This document shows, one piece after another, positions 1 to 10,396 of a stretch of 64,000 nucleotides of DNA (its first letter is position 1; each line of letters opens with the position of its first letter). Under the pieces are notes generated by a model. It was given only the letters and a program-made list of their open reading frames with translations. It was not told the DNA's origin and did not search any database. The translations under genes and the position numbers were made by a program. This DNA comes from Hypericum androsaemum (taxonomy: Eukaryota; Streptophyta; Magnoliopsida; Malpighiales; Hypericaceae): positions 6,173,263 to 6,237,262 of the forward strand of contig OZ023180.1 in NCBI GenBank assembly GCA_963995505.1, in the 5' to 3' direction.

Positions 1-717
1 CCCTTTAAAATTGCCCCGCCGCCTCCTCCCCTTCAAACACTACACTCCGCCGCCTCCCTCTCGACCTCAGTCTACGAGCCTGACTTTGGCATGGTCACCA
101 TGACCCGACCCCAGCCCCGATGAATACCCAAAACTTGGTCACTGTTACACGTCATGAACACCGTAAGTAATCATCCTCTGACGACGAGCAAGCACCGTTC
201 ATCGACCTCCAAGCCTTCCCTCTTTCTCATCTTCGTCAAAATCGGCCACTCTGCCTTCCCTCTTCCTCGTCTTCGTCAAAATCATTTTTGGGTGCTCTTG
301 CTTCAAATTTCCTTACATTTCATTATTGCTTTCCTGGTTGGGCTAATTAATTAATTGGTGTTCTTGGGCAGGGGAGGAACGGTCGATGATGGAGAAGGGA
401 GGTGGAGTTCTGCTCGTCGTCGTGAAGCTCTTCTTCTTCTTCAATGGTCGCTGCGATGGGGAAGTCGTCGTCCTCTGATGATGAGCAAGCACTGTTCCAG
501 GTTCTGAGCTTTGGCCGCTCCAGCTCGCCTTGACTGAGGAGAAGAATAGGCGGCCAAATCGAATACCAAGGTGTCCACCGGAGAGTCGATGATGTCATCT
601 TTCTTTCAAAGTGTGCTACGTTTTCTGTGTTTGAGATTTTACTTTATTCTTTTTTTTTGTTGATGAGGAGAGGCGATAGGGAGAATGATGAGGAGGAGGC
701 GATGGCGATTGGGATAA

Positions 718-748
<31 letters not shown>

Positions 749-964
749 AAGAAAGAAGCGAAGAAGAAGATATGACGTAAGCAATATTTATTTTTTTTGT
801 TCTAAGGGTATTTTTGTCATTTCAATAACAAAAAAAGAAAAAAGCTCATTTAGGGACCCAAAAGTATAATAAAAATAAATCAGAGGGACAACAATATCAT
901 TTTTCAAACAGAAGAAACTTTTGAGTATATTTAAGCAAACTCGAGGTACTTGAGAGTAATTTTC
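1..964. mobile_element. Right part of a MULE-like element (left end outside window)
   Basis: The last 150 bases (about 810-964) carry the subterminal signature shared by the MULE-like elements at 28421, 43353, 56889 and 62-63 kb: a phrase close to gggacccaaaagtataat, then a run ending in gagagtaattttcc. The interior (1-620) is GC-rich and coding-like but has no convincing open gene, as expected for captured fragments. A GAA microsatellite lies at about 719-754. The short ORFs here are by-products of that repeat or of biased composition. The left end and target duplication are not visible. Confidence 0.4.
719..754 (+). repeat. (GAA)n microsatellite
   Basis: About eleven near-perfect GAA triplets. 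They explain the poly-arginine ORF that crosses this spot, which I do not regard as a gene. Confidence 0.9.
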
Positions 965-1007
965 CATAAAACTAAACATTACTGCGTAAAATAATAATTT
1001 TTATATG

Positions 1008-1177
1008 ATAATAAGGGATGCGAATTATTTCAAATAAAATAATAATTAATCATCCAATGATTTTTTTAACTTATCAAAAAAATGAGTTTTTATTTTACAG
1101 AATCTAATACATTAATATTTGATACTTGTATAATATGGTGGCACGTATAAGAAGGCAACTTCCAACGCATAAGAAGG
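1008..1177 (+). repeat. Left direct copy of a host repeat flanking the palindromic element
   Basis: This stretch, from aataagggatgcgaatt to the phrase ccaacgcataagaaggc, is homologous in the same orientation to 11728-11925 and, more loosely, to 26824-26995. The left copy lacks an internal piece present in the other two (the part with gtaaaaccctggg). The 1178-11166 structure is therefore bracketed by direct copies of one host sequence. Confidence 0.6.
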
Positions 1178-2297
1178 CAAATTAGAAGACGATGTCGTCC
1201 TCTCAGTAGATAAGAATGGGTCCAGGGAGTAGCCAATAACAACGAATCAAGCAACACCTCGAAGATGACGAGCTCCAAAAATTAAATGAAAATTTGTCAA
1301 CCATCGAAGGAGAAGCGGGGGAAGAAGCAGACAAAAATGAGGGAATGAAAAACAAAAAAGAAGAAGTTGGTGCCTTGTTATAGATTAATTGGTAATTGAC
1401 GTTCAATCGCTAGTCATTAATTGTATGCGTTGGTATTCAATCGCTTGGATTATATATGTTCCTGGAAGATTGGTTATGTTAAAATGGGTTGTCCGGTTAT
1501 CTTAAAATAGTTTGTACGCTTTTGTTAAAATTATTTGTACAGTTACAACACAATAGTTTATCATGTTATGATACAATGATTTGTACAGTTACGACACAAT
1601 GGTTATCATGTTATGATACAATGATTTGCACAGTTACGATACAATAGTTTATCATACTACAATACAATGGTTTTCACAGTTACGATACAGTGGTTTATCA
1701 TGTTACGATAGAATAGTTTGCATAGTTATGATATATTAGTTTATTATGTTATGATAAAATAGTTTATCATGTTATGATAAAATTTGTTATGTCATGATCG
1801 AAAAGTTTGACTGACTATAATCGAATGATTGCACAGTTATAATAAAATAGTTCGTCATGTTGTGTTCAAATAGTATACCCGGTTATATCAAATAGTATGC
1901 TCAATTATATCAAATGCTATGTCTAGTTATTAAATAATTAATTAAATTATATATCAAATAGTATGCACGGTTATATCAAATGATATGTCCGGTTATATTA
2001 AATTATATCCCAGTTATATTAAATTATTTGCATGGTTATTAAATAATTAATTAAACTATATATTGACTAGTATGTCTGATTTATATTTAAATGGCATGTC
2101 CGGTTATATCATATGGTATGTTAATTATATCGAATGATATGTCTGGTTATTTAAAATATTTATAATTAAAAAATTAATTAAATTTTATATTAGATGATAT
2201 GTCAAATTATAATAAATAGTATGTCCGGTTATATCAAATGGTATGCTAAATAATGAGCCACAAAAATTTAATACTCTAAGATTAAGATTTTATATAT
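1178..2297 (+). repeat. Left arm of a long inverted repeat with degenerate 20-24 bp repeats
   Basis: The arm reads outside to inside as a non-repetitive 260-bp portion (1178-1440) followed by about 850 bp of degenerate tandem units. The units resemble atgtccggttatatcaaat nearer the inside and acagttacgatacaatagt nearer the outside. Its reverse complement is found at 10397-11166. Both edges can be matched by eye: the outer edge near gaagacgatgtcgtcc and the inner edge near taagattaagatt. The right arm is shorter (about 770 versus 1120 bp). No coding potential is visible. Confidence 0.8.
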
Positions 2298-2305
2298 ATA
2301 TATAT

Positions 2306-3497
2306 ATATTAGAGAGAGAAGCCAACCCTACAAAAGTGACATGTCAACCACCAACCCCACAGCCCACAAAGACATGCGCCTCCCTCTTTTTTTATTTTCC
2401 CCTTTTAATTATCTATTTAATTATAATACTACCCCTGGTCTGTTTAAAATCAGGCCCGTCCAGAATTCTTGCTCCAAGATTGAATCCAGTCCCATAAAAT
2501 GTGTGCATCAATTATATTTTTTAATCTTTCACATTTAGAATAGAAGACTCTAACCACATTTTAAAGTAATTATTTTAATAATATTTAGCTTGAATCTGAA
2601 ATATTTTAACCTAATTTATTTCTTTAAGTTGGAGTATCGCCCATTTTGGGCTTTTAGGTTGTGTTTGTTAAGTATTCTGTACTGAACAAACCAACACTGG
2701 ACTGGACAATACAGGGCAGGACACAATTTTTTTGGTGCTATCACATGTTTGGCAATATTCGTTAGGACAGTACAAAGTAAATACTGACCAACTTATCCTT
2801 CTTCCCAAAAAAAAATCTTTGTAAAACCCTAACTAACCGACAAAAAATCCTCACATATTTTTATTAATCCATAACCGGACAACATGAAACCTTAATACTA
2901 AACAAAACCCAAGATCTTTTTGTTATTTTTACTTTTCATTAACTCTTTTCTGTTTCTCATACTTCAAATTGGTTGTAGGATTTATGTTTGATTTTGTTTC
3001 AGTGAGTTACAAGCTTCTTTGTGTGTTTAAAATTTTATGTAGTTCTTTTTGTTGGAGACGTGATTTGCAGGGTTAAAGAGAAAAAAAGAAGAGAATTGAT
3101 TTGAAGAAAGAGAGAGAGATAAAATAGCCATTAGAAGAAGGGAACTTAAGAGAGAGAAAGGGAAGTGACGAAGAGGAAGGAAATTAAAGAGGGATAATAT
3201 TGAAATATTGACGTTATTAAGTTTTAGGCCCAGGACACCTTTTCTTGTCCCACGCTGAAGAAAGGGACTGTTTTCACAGGTTGGACGGAACAAAAAGTGA
3301 ATCTTGTCCGGGAGATTGGATTCAGTTCTCGAGTAAGAATCTAGGATGGGCCTAACTTTAAACGGACCAGGGGTAGTATTATAATTGAATAGATAATTAA
3401 AGGGAAAAAAATAAAAAAGAGGGAGGCGCGTGTCTTTGTGGGGTGTGGGGTTGGTGGTTGACACGTCACTTTTGTAGGGTTGGCTTCTCTCTCAACG
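2306..3497. mobile_element. Non-autonomous DNA transposon with TIRs of about 185 bp
   Basis: The left end (about 2306-2493) and right end (about 3312-3497) are inverted copies, both beginning gagagagaagccaacccta when read inward. The 800-bp interior encodes no transposase. Terminal repeats this long suggest a Mutator-like or foldback MITE. I see no clear target duplication: the left flank is a TA run and the right flank is aacgaacaatc. The element ends exactly where the pararetrovirus movement-protein remnant begins. The 145-codon minus-strand ORF inside it is a by-product of the TIR. Confidence 0.7.
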
Positions 3498-3510
3498 AAC
3501 AATCGTTGAG
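3491..3510. other. 8-bp perfect stem at the transposon/virus junction
   Basis: CTCAACGA, loop acaa, TCGTTGAG spans the boundary between the long-TIR element and the viral remnant. It may be a repair scar, a hairpin end of the transposon, or chance. Confidence 0.4.
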
Positions 3511-3512
3511 GT

Positions 3513-3840
3513 AGCGTGAATATTTCCTTGAGTTTTAAAGTCCATTATAAAGCTATGATTTCAGCTTTTGCAACAAAGCATCATTTTCAATCCATCAAAG
3601 GCCAAACCGTTTTATTGCAAACTGACTTCACACGCGCCAACACCGTCACGCCTAAAGCCATCCAATGGAAGGATGTTACCCTTCTTGAGGAATGGATCTT
3701 AGAGGACATGGATCACTCTGAGACCAAACCTATTGAACCCCAACCTAGCAATGATGTTTCACGCATCTATCGCTATTCTGGTGGTACTGTTGGTATCACT
3801 TTCAATCGACCTTCAAGCTCGAGATCCAAAATCTCGGCAG
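3513..3840 (+). pseudogene. Movement protein C-terminal remnant (Caulimoviridae ORF1)
   Basis: About 110 codons are open in frame 3 after an in-frame stop at 3507. Residues visible include TDFTRANTVTPKAIQWKD and a following EEWILE, which fit the C-terminal half of the pararetroviral 30K-type movement protein that moves virions through plasmodesmata. The N-terminal half is absent because the sequence begins at the edge of the transposon that ends at 3497. The apparent start is a GTG and is not a biological start. A frameshift near 3838 throws the downstream coat region into another frame. Confidence 0.7.
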
Positions 3841-5922
3841 AGTATCACAGTTAGGAACTTCACATCTCCCACCTGTCATACACCTCCCTGATAAGCCCAG
3901 ATTTTCAACTTCCGATCTTCCTAACCCTACTTTACAACATGTCAACTATCGTTCCCAAATTCCCCACCCCATTTATACCCAAAATAAAGCCCCTGACAAC
4001 GAAGAATCCCCTCTTTCTTCCCCAACGCCTTCTCAAATCACTGAGAACCAACAATTTCATAATGAACTCAATATCCTGGAAATTCCATTCCACATTGATA
4101 AGGATTTCCTCCGATCTGACTTCAATGCTCACCACAATAAAGCCAAAGTCAAATGGTTTTTCAGAAACTTCTATAAACCTGAACGCGATCAGACTCAAAC
4201 CTCTTATTATGAGTTTCTTGAAGAATATCGAACCTAGATCTTATTTTTTGACTGGTTCGAACAATTTCTCATGCCTAATTGTATCCAAGAGATGATTGAC
4301 TCTTATAATTCCTTTACCAAAACAACCAATCCCATCACTCGTTATAAAAGCCATCTAAGTCAATGGGAAACCACCAATGGTGATACCATATCCTCCCCCC
4401 ATCCTCCCTTGAGACAAATCAATCTGAATATCGCCAACAACCCCATTGAAGCTGCGCCTTATAAAACTGCTACTGATGACGTCTTACAGAACTCTCGGCG
4501 TATCATTGCTCAGAATAACTTCTGTAACACCCATCTTAGTACTATTGGAAAAAAACTTGAGTGCATTGAAAGCCATCTACCTTCACCTTCATCATCTATG
4601 CCCTCCCCATCAATTCCTGTATCCAATATCCAACAACCTATTTTTAAACCTTTTAAAGTTTCCCAATCAAGTATCCGACAGATCCAAAAAAATTGGGATT
4701 TTGCTGATATCCTTCGACGCCAAATCTCCAGCATCACGGTCTCTCCTACCTCCCCTCTTATAGCCGCAGATACACCCTCTCAATCTTCCAACGCTATTCA
4801 CACTCTTGACAAAGAATTTGATTCTAAGTCAACCCAATCACTTTCCTCCCCCCGACCATTTCTAAATCACATTCATGAACCTCAACGATTCTTTTCTTCA
4901 ACCCCTGTCCCCGGCCCAGATATGGCTCTTGAGCAAAAGCCAAGCATCCTTAACCAGGCCAAATTCAATGTCATTTCTATTTATGAATGGAATATTGACG
5001 CCATGACTGAATATAACATTTTGTCTCTCTTACAACAAAGGATAATGGCTGCCAATGCCTACAAAACCCAAACGTCTATCACTGACAAATCCATTGCCGA
5101 AATCCTTATTTCTGGATTTTCAGGCCAACTCAAAGGATGGTGGGATTTCTATCTCACTGACACCTAACGGGATGAAATCCTTAATAGCCTTCAGCATGAC
5201 GAATCCAACTATTTGGTCCTAACACCCGAAGGCCAACCCATTCCTCATGCCGTCTCTTCCCTAATCTTTGCCATATCACTTCACTTTATTGGTGATCCAT
5301 CTCACCTCAAAGACAAAAATGCTGAACTCCTCTCCAACCTCAAATGTCACAAACTCAGCGACTTCCAACATTACAAAAACACCTTCCTAACACGAGTTAT
5401 ACTTCGCGAGGATTCCAACAAGCCTTTTTGGAAGGAAAAGCTTATCGACGGTCTACCTTTTATGCTAGGCGAAAAGGTTAGACGATTTCTCAAAATCACC
5501 CACGGCTCAACTATGCAGCCCTTACTTATGGAGAACTCATCAGTATTACACAACAACAGGGACTTCAGATCTGCCACGATCTAAGGCTCCAAAAGAATAT
5601 CAAAAAAGAATTGCGACAAACTAAGTAAGAACTTGGTTCTTTCTGCAATCAATTTGATATTTCTAAAACACCTCAAAGCTCCAAAGATTGCCATTGCCCT
5701 TCCTCCTCAAAGACTTCTCACCATAAACACAAATCACAACGTTTCCATCGTTCTTCAAAACACAAATCTGACCCTAAACATGACAAACGCTCTTCCAAGC
5801 GTTATCCTAAACAAACATCCTTCAAACAAGGTGACGAACGCTTCAAAGACACCGTCTGTCACAAATGTGGAAAAAAGGGCCACATTCAACGTTATTGTCG
5901 TCTCAACAAAAAACTTCATGCC
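3841..5922 (+). pseudogene. Coat-protein region with zinc knuckle (Caulimoviridae ORF1)
   Basis: From about 3841 to 5510 one frame is open apart from a TAG at 4235 and a TAA at 5165. A frameshift near 5510 moves coding to the next frame, which has a TAA at 5626 and then the zinc knuckle at 5857-5898 (CHKCGKKGHIQRYC, the CX2CX4HX4C form). The segment GQLKGWWDFYL ending near 5158 is typical of the pararetroviral capsid core. The stretch before the knuckle is Lys/Ser/His-rich and just after it Ser/Asp-rich, as in nucleic-acid-binding coat proteins. In a virus this would be cut from the ORF1 polyprotein by the protease encoded next. Confidence 0.75.
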
Positions 5923-7130
5923 TTGAATCTTGCCCCTGACCTTATTGCTCAGATATCCGCCTTAATGATCAATGACTCCAACTCCGATTCAGACTCTATC
6001 ACTGAAGAATCCGAACAACTTGACGAACTCATCCATTCCTCCTCCGAATCTGATTCAGAAAAATCGATCAATGTCTTGACTAAAGATCAAGAATTCTTAC
6101 TTGCCATGGCCAATGATGTTGAAGACCCCACGAAACGAAAAACCTATCTTTCCAAACTCCTCAACTCCATTGACGACTCACCTTCCTCCTCTATGGCTAC
6201 TCCCTACATTCTTACCAAAATCTTTCACACAAAGCAGAGTCAAAAGACTTCTCTCCCAACTACCCCTATTTTACAAGCTGAAATTAAGCATATCAAAACT
6301 GAGCTTAAAGACTTACGTCGCCAACAACAAGAAACACACACGATCATCCAAAATCTCTTATTGACCAAATCTACTGCCGGTGATTCCAGTGATTTTGACA
6401 ATGATCCTACCATTGAGCCAAATGAATTTTTGCATGTTCTTAAACATGTAACTTCACGCACATACCTTATTACCATTACTATAAAATTTTCTGACGATTT
6501 TCAACTTGAAACCATTGCTCTATTTGATACTGGTCCTGACCTCAACTACATTAAAGATGGTCTTGTACCCAAACGATTTTTAGACCCTACTAAAGAAAAA
6601 CTTTCTGCTGCTAACAATTCCAGAATGCTTATCACCCAAAAAACTGATGCTTTTATTAGTAATAACAATACACTTATCAAAACTATGTTTTTGCTCGTCT
6701 CCAATATGAATCATACTATCATTATTGGAATACCGTTTATCAACCTTATTACTCCTTACAAAGTTAATCACGAAGGCAACTCTTTCAAAATCAAGACTCC
6801 AATTTCAAAAAAATTAATTTTCCCATTTTTTCAAAACCCAACCACACGCAGACTAAACCTACTTTATTCCTTAATTTCTTCCAAAGAACATGATTTACAT
6901 GATACTAAAAACTCTATTCATTTTCAACGTATTTCTCAACAATTGCTTGATCCTTCTACCCAATGCACTATTGACATTTTTAAAACTAAGCTCCTTAACG
7001 AGCTTTGTTCTGATCTTCCTAATGCTTTCTGGCTTCGAAAAAAGCATGTTATCACTCTTCCTTATGATTCCCAATTTTCAGAAAGACAAATCCCCACAAA
7101 AGTCCGTCCCATTCAAATGAATTCTGACAT
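5923..7130 (+). pseudogene. Aspartic protease and start of RT (Caulimoviridae ORF1)
   Basis: This is the longest open viral stretch (about 400 codons), in the same frame as the zinc knuckle. The protease active site FDTG is at 6523-6534 and is followed by P-D rather than the usual A-S/D. It lies in a hydrophobic strand context, with the flap-side motif IIIGIPFI further on. An acidic Ser/Asp-rich linker (about 5960-6080) separates the coat and protease regions. Near 7130 the frame breaks just as the RT domain begins. Such proteases release the coat protein and polymerase. This copy is non-functional because of the breaks on both sides. Confidence 0.75.
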
Positions 7131-8375
7131 GATTGCTTTATGCGAAAAGAGATCCACGATTTAGAACAAAAGGGTTTGATCTCTAAATCCAAATCTCCTT
7201 GGAGCTGTGTTGCATTTTATGTAATAAAAAACTCTGAGATCGAACGTGGAGTTCCACGTCTCGTGATCAATTACAAGCCTTTGAACAACGTCTTAAAATG
7301 GATTCGTTATCCAATCCCAAACAAAAAAGATCTTTTAAATCGCCTTCATGATTCTTTCATTTTTTTAAAGTTTGATATGAAATCTGGTTTCTGGCAGATC
7401 CAAATCCACCCCAAAGATCGTTACAAAACTGCTTTTACTATCCCCTTTGGCCAGTATGAATGGAATGTAATGCCCTTTGGTTTGAAAAATACCCCAAGTG
7501 AATTTCAACAAATCATGAATGAAATTTTCAATCCATTCTCCTTTTTGTATCGTCTATATTGATGATGTCCTAATTTTCTCCAAAACAATTGATCAGCATT
7601 TCAAACATCTCCACACCTTCTTTAATGTTGTAAAGAAAAATGGTCTGGTTTTGTCCCAGTCTAAAATTGTCCTTTTTCAAACAAAAATACATTTTCTTGG
7701 CCACTTTATCAGCCAAGGGACTATCACCCCCATCGACCGGTCGATTACATTTTCTTCGAAATTCCCTGATGAACTTATTGAAAAAACCCAACTCCAACGC
7801 TTTTTAGGTTCACTCAATTATGTTTTTGAATTTTTCTCCAACATTCATCGCATCATCAAACCACTGCATGATCGTTTAAAGAAAAATCCATGCCCATGGA
7901 CGCATGAGCATACACGCATTGTTCAATGCATCAAAAAAAAATTCAGCATATACCATGTTTGCATCTGGCTGACCCATCTGCATTCAAAATTGTTGAAACC
8001 GATGCTTCTGATATCGGTTATGGTGGCATCTTAAAGCAACAACAAGGCACGCATGAGCATATCATCGCAGTTACCTCTGCTCATTGGAATGACACCCAGC
8101 TCAAATATCCTACTATTAAAAAAGAGATTTTGAGTATTGTTCTATGTATTACTAAATTTCAAAGCGATCTTTTAAATCAAAAATTCTTATTGCGTATTGA
8201 CGCCCAAGCTGCAAAAGAAATTTTGCAAAAAGATGTTCAAAATATAGCTTCCAAACATATTTTTGCCCGTTGGCAAGCTATTTTGAGTATTTTTGAGTTT
8301 GATATTGAATATATTAAAGGACAAAATAATTCCCTCCCAGACTTTCTCACCCGTGAGTTTTTGACCAATAGGTGA
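7131..8375 (+). pseudogene. Reverse transcriptase-RNase H (Caulimoviridae ORF1 end)
   Basis: RT motifs are readable: VINYKPLN, FDMKSGFWQI, the MPFGLKNTPSEFQ block and the catalytic YIDD at 7555-7566. RNase H follows, with ETDASDIGYGG near 8000, KKEIL near 8120 and LRIDAQ near 8195. Coding passes through three frames: frameshifts near 7545 (just before YIDD) and 7932 (between RT and RNase H), plus the one near 7130. The final stop TGA is at 8373. In the family this enzyme copies the terminally redundant pregenomic RNA into DNA. All catalytic residues seen are retained, so decay is by frame loss rather than active-site change. Confidence 0.85.
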
Positions 8376-8378
8376 GCC

Positions 8379-9644
8379 ATGCCCCCAAAAGCCTCCTCCA
8401 GAGGAGCTAAAGCTAAATCTATCGTACCTGCTCGCACTTGGGCATCTATTGCCGAAGAGGAAGATTTCAGCGCCCACAAAAATGTCCAAGATTGGTTGAA
8501 AGCAAACCAACACAATCCCATCTATCCGACCGAAGTTATTGAAGCCTTCCAACGACTATTCCAAAACTACCAAGCCTTAACGACACCCCTACCTGTGTCC
8601 CAACACTCCACCAGCCATACTACTGCCCCCCCATCCTAACCTTTTACCCGAAACGCAACCAAGGCCACTTATTACCATAAATCCCAAACTCAGTCTCTTC
8701 TCTTTGTTGAAAGAGATTATCACCAGACTGACCCTACCATCGCCGCCACCCGCATCTTTCCCCCCGGTCAGCATACTATTCCAGCTGACTCCCACAAGAC
8801 GCTCGCCTACTATGCCTCTATCCTAGAAAACACCGACTCCACCAAAGTCAGATATTTTTACAATGCCATAGACAAAGCTACCCCCGCCTACTCCATCTGC
8901 CAAATTATACGGATTATTCATCCAAAGCACCTCCCTCTCACTACCGCCACCACCCATAGCACCCTTTATAGTTATTAGGATTACCAGCAAGCCTGGTTCA
9001 ACACCTTCCTCAACTAAAACCCAAAGTTTACCCACACATGGCTTTTCTATTTCCGACAGCCTTTCGATTGCACCCACATCCCCTATTGGTTCCTCACATG
9101 GTGGAAATATTATGGCTGCTCCCTTATCATCCTTACGGACGACGTCCTCGGATGTTATAACCTTTTTAAAGCCAAATATTCTCCTTCCTCTATTGAAAAA
9201 CCTTTCGGTCCCCTATTGCTCTTCTGTGCCAAATTTTACCTCCCATGGGTTTGTGCCTGGCACTATGAATTTCAGACTTATGACGAAAAGAATAATGTCA
9301 ATCTGCTCGTTCGCCGCTTCTAGGTTAAATTGTGGAACGCTTTCAGAGCAGATGAAAAATTAACGTCTACTATTGTCCTTAATTGGCTCAAGACAGCCAA
9401 TCCTTCACAAGTTATTGCCTCTCCATCGACCTCCCATCCACAATTCCTCGCCCAAAAAGCCAAAATTCAATCCATGCTGGCTTCGGCGAGTAATGAACAA
9501 GAATATTTTGCCATCATGCAACAGATGGTCAAAGCCAAGTCCAATGCATCTTCTTCCTCGCCTTATGCAACAGAAGAGGATGAAGACGAAGAACCATTCA
9601 TCTTCCTTGAAGATGATGGTGCTGGTTTCCTTGGCCTTCCTTAA
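8379..9644 (+). pseudogene. Florendovirus-type ORF2 of unknown function, four nonsense codons
   Basis: The ATG at 8379 comes 3 nt after the polymerase stop. One single frame can be followed for about 421 codons to the TAA at 9642, interrupted only by TAA 8637, TAG 8976, TAA 9015 and TAG 9321. The N-terminus is basic (MPPKASSRGAKAKS), followed by a helix-rich region with WASIAEEEDFS. The C-terminus is strongly acidic (EEDEDEEPFIF) and ends in GAGFLGLP. I see no known domain. In florendoviruses a downstream ORF of unknown function occupies this position. The open frame apart from stops indicates a once-coding sequence; the identity is from position and context, not from a recognised fold. Confidence 0.65.
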
Positions 9645-9921
9645 AATAATGGTACAGGATTCCTCAAAACAACGACAATGAAAAAATTGACCACAACGGC
9701 TTCAACGACAATCATAGGTGACAAGCCTTCGCCTTTAGTTCACCGCGCCGGCAAAGGCAAAATGGTCAACGGTCCAGTTAAAACCGTCCAGAGTGAGGGT
9801 TTGCCCCCAATAGTCTCTCAGCAGCTTGCTGCCATAACGTCCATCAAGACGGTAAAAATTGTAGACCAACCCAAGCCTAGGCTTGCGGTTGCCATAATGC
9901 CCTTTGACGCGGTAAAAGTCA
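9645..9921 (+). other. Viral intergenic region between ORF2 and promoter repeats
   Basis: About 280 bp continues coding-like from the ORF2 tail for a while. It then holds two loosely related segments about 58 bp apart (near 9831 and 9890) that look like diverged outliers of the promoter repeat series. Confidence 0.4.
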
Positions 9922-10149
9922 AATTATCATGGTGGACCCCAGCCACCAAAAGTAAATGCCAGCAACGCCCCCAGACAGAATTATAATGGTGGACCCTAGC
10001 CACCGAAAGTAAATGCCAGCAATGCCCCCAGACAGAATTATCATGGTAGACCCCAGCCACCGAAAGTAAATGCCAGCAATTCCCTCAGACAGAATTATCA
10101 TGGTGGACCCCAGCCACCGAAAGTAAATGCCAGCAACGCCCCCAGACAG
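9922..10149 (+). repeat. Four tandem 57-bp repeats upstream of the viral TATA box
   Basis: Units start at 9922, 9979, 10036 and 10093 (period exactly 57) and end in cagacag at 10149. Each contains tggtggaccccagccacc and a following gtaaatgccagcaa, with only a few substitutions between units. They stop 13 nt before the TATA box, the position of the enhancer in pararetroviral promoters. No as-1 TGACG pair is present inside the unit. Two short antisense ORFs across it are artefacts of the repeat. Confidence 0.85.
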
Positions 10150-10210
10150 ACCACCCTTTGCCTATATAAGAAAAGGACCTCCTCTATTGTAATCAGAGTG
10201 TATTTTAGTT
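10150..10210 (+). promoter_or_regulatory. Pregenomic RNA promoter core (TATA box)
   Basis: TATATAAG at 10163-10170, in the context gcctatataagaaaagga, is followed by a pyrimidine-rich stretch where transcription would start near 10195. It fits the 35S-type promoter that makes the terminally redundant viral RNA. Confidence 0.65.
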
Positions 10211-10375
10211 GGAAAACCCAATAGAAGATATAGAACCCTCTGAGCTTCCTCACCCTCAGTCCCTTCTTCACTGTAATCCTTCTACCCTCTCACCCTTTAT
10301 TGTGTATCTCCTAGTTTATGTCTTAAAGTTTATAGTTTATGTTTATCAAGTTTATGTTTATTATGTTATCATTTT

Positions 10376-10381
10376 AATAAA
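10376..10381 (+). terminator. Polyadenylation signal AATAAA
   Basis: The signal lies about 205 nt downstream of the TATA box and is surrounded by T-rich and gtttat-rich sequence. This spacing fits the short terminal redundancy of a pararetroviral RNA. The right inverted arm begins about 20 nt later. Confidence 0.55.
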
Positions 10382-10396
10382 AATTAAAAAGTTTAT

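Larger units (their letters stand above)
3498..10396 (+). mobile_element. Endogenous pararetrovirus (Caulimoviridae, Florendovirus-like), decayed
   Basis: In order on the plus strand there are a movement-protein remnant, a coat-protein region with zinc knuckle, an aspartic protease, a reverse transcriptase with RNase H, a second ORF starting 3 nt after the polymerase stop, a repeat-rich promoter with TATA box, and a polyadenylation signal. There is no integrase, tRNA primer site or LTR pair, so this is a pararetrovirus rather than an LTR element. A large extra ORF downstream of RNase H is a known hallmark of florendoviruses, and I infer that group from the layout. The copy lacks the leader and the 5' part of ORF1 and carries at least five frameshifts and seven in-frame stops. 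It cannot be expressed as intact protein. Confidence 0.85.

Noticed and set aside
627..869. 80-codon ORF with a long arginine run
   Set aside because: It is the translation of the GAA microsatellite, with no conservation or domain.
3027..3464. 145-codon minus-strand ORF and related plus ORFs at 2243-2538
   Set aside because: They read through the terminal inverted repeats of a MITE. Similarity between them is due to the TIR.
9818..10101. Antisense ORFs with repeated residue blocks over the viral promoter
   Set aside because: Artefacts of the 57-bp tandem repeats, which are regulatory by position.
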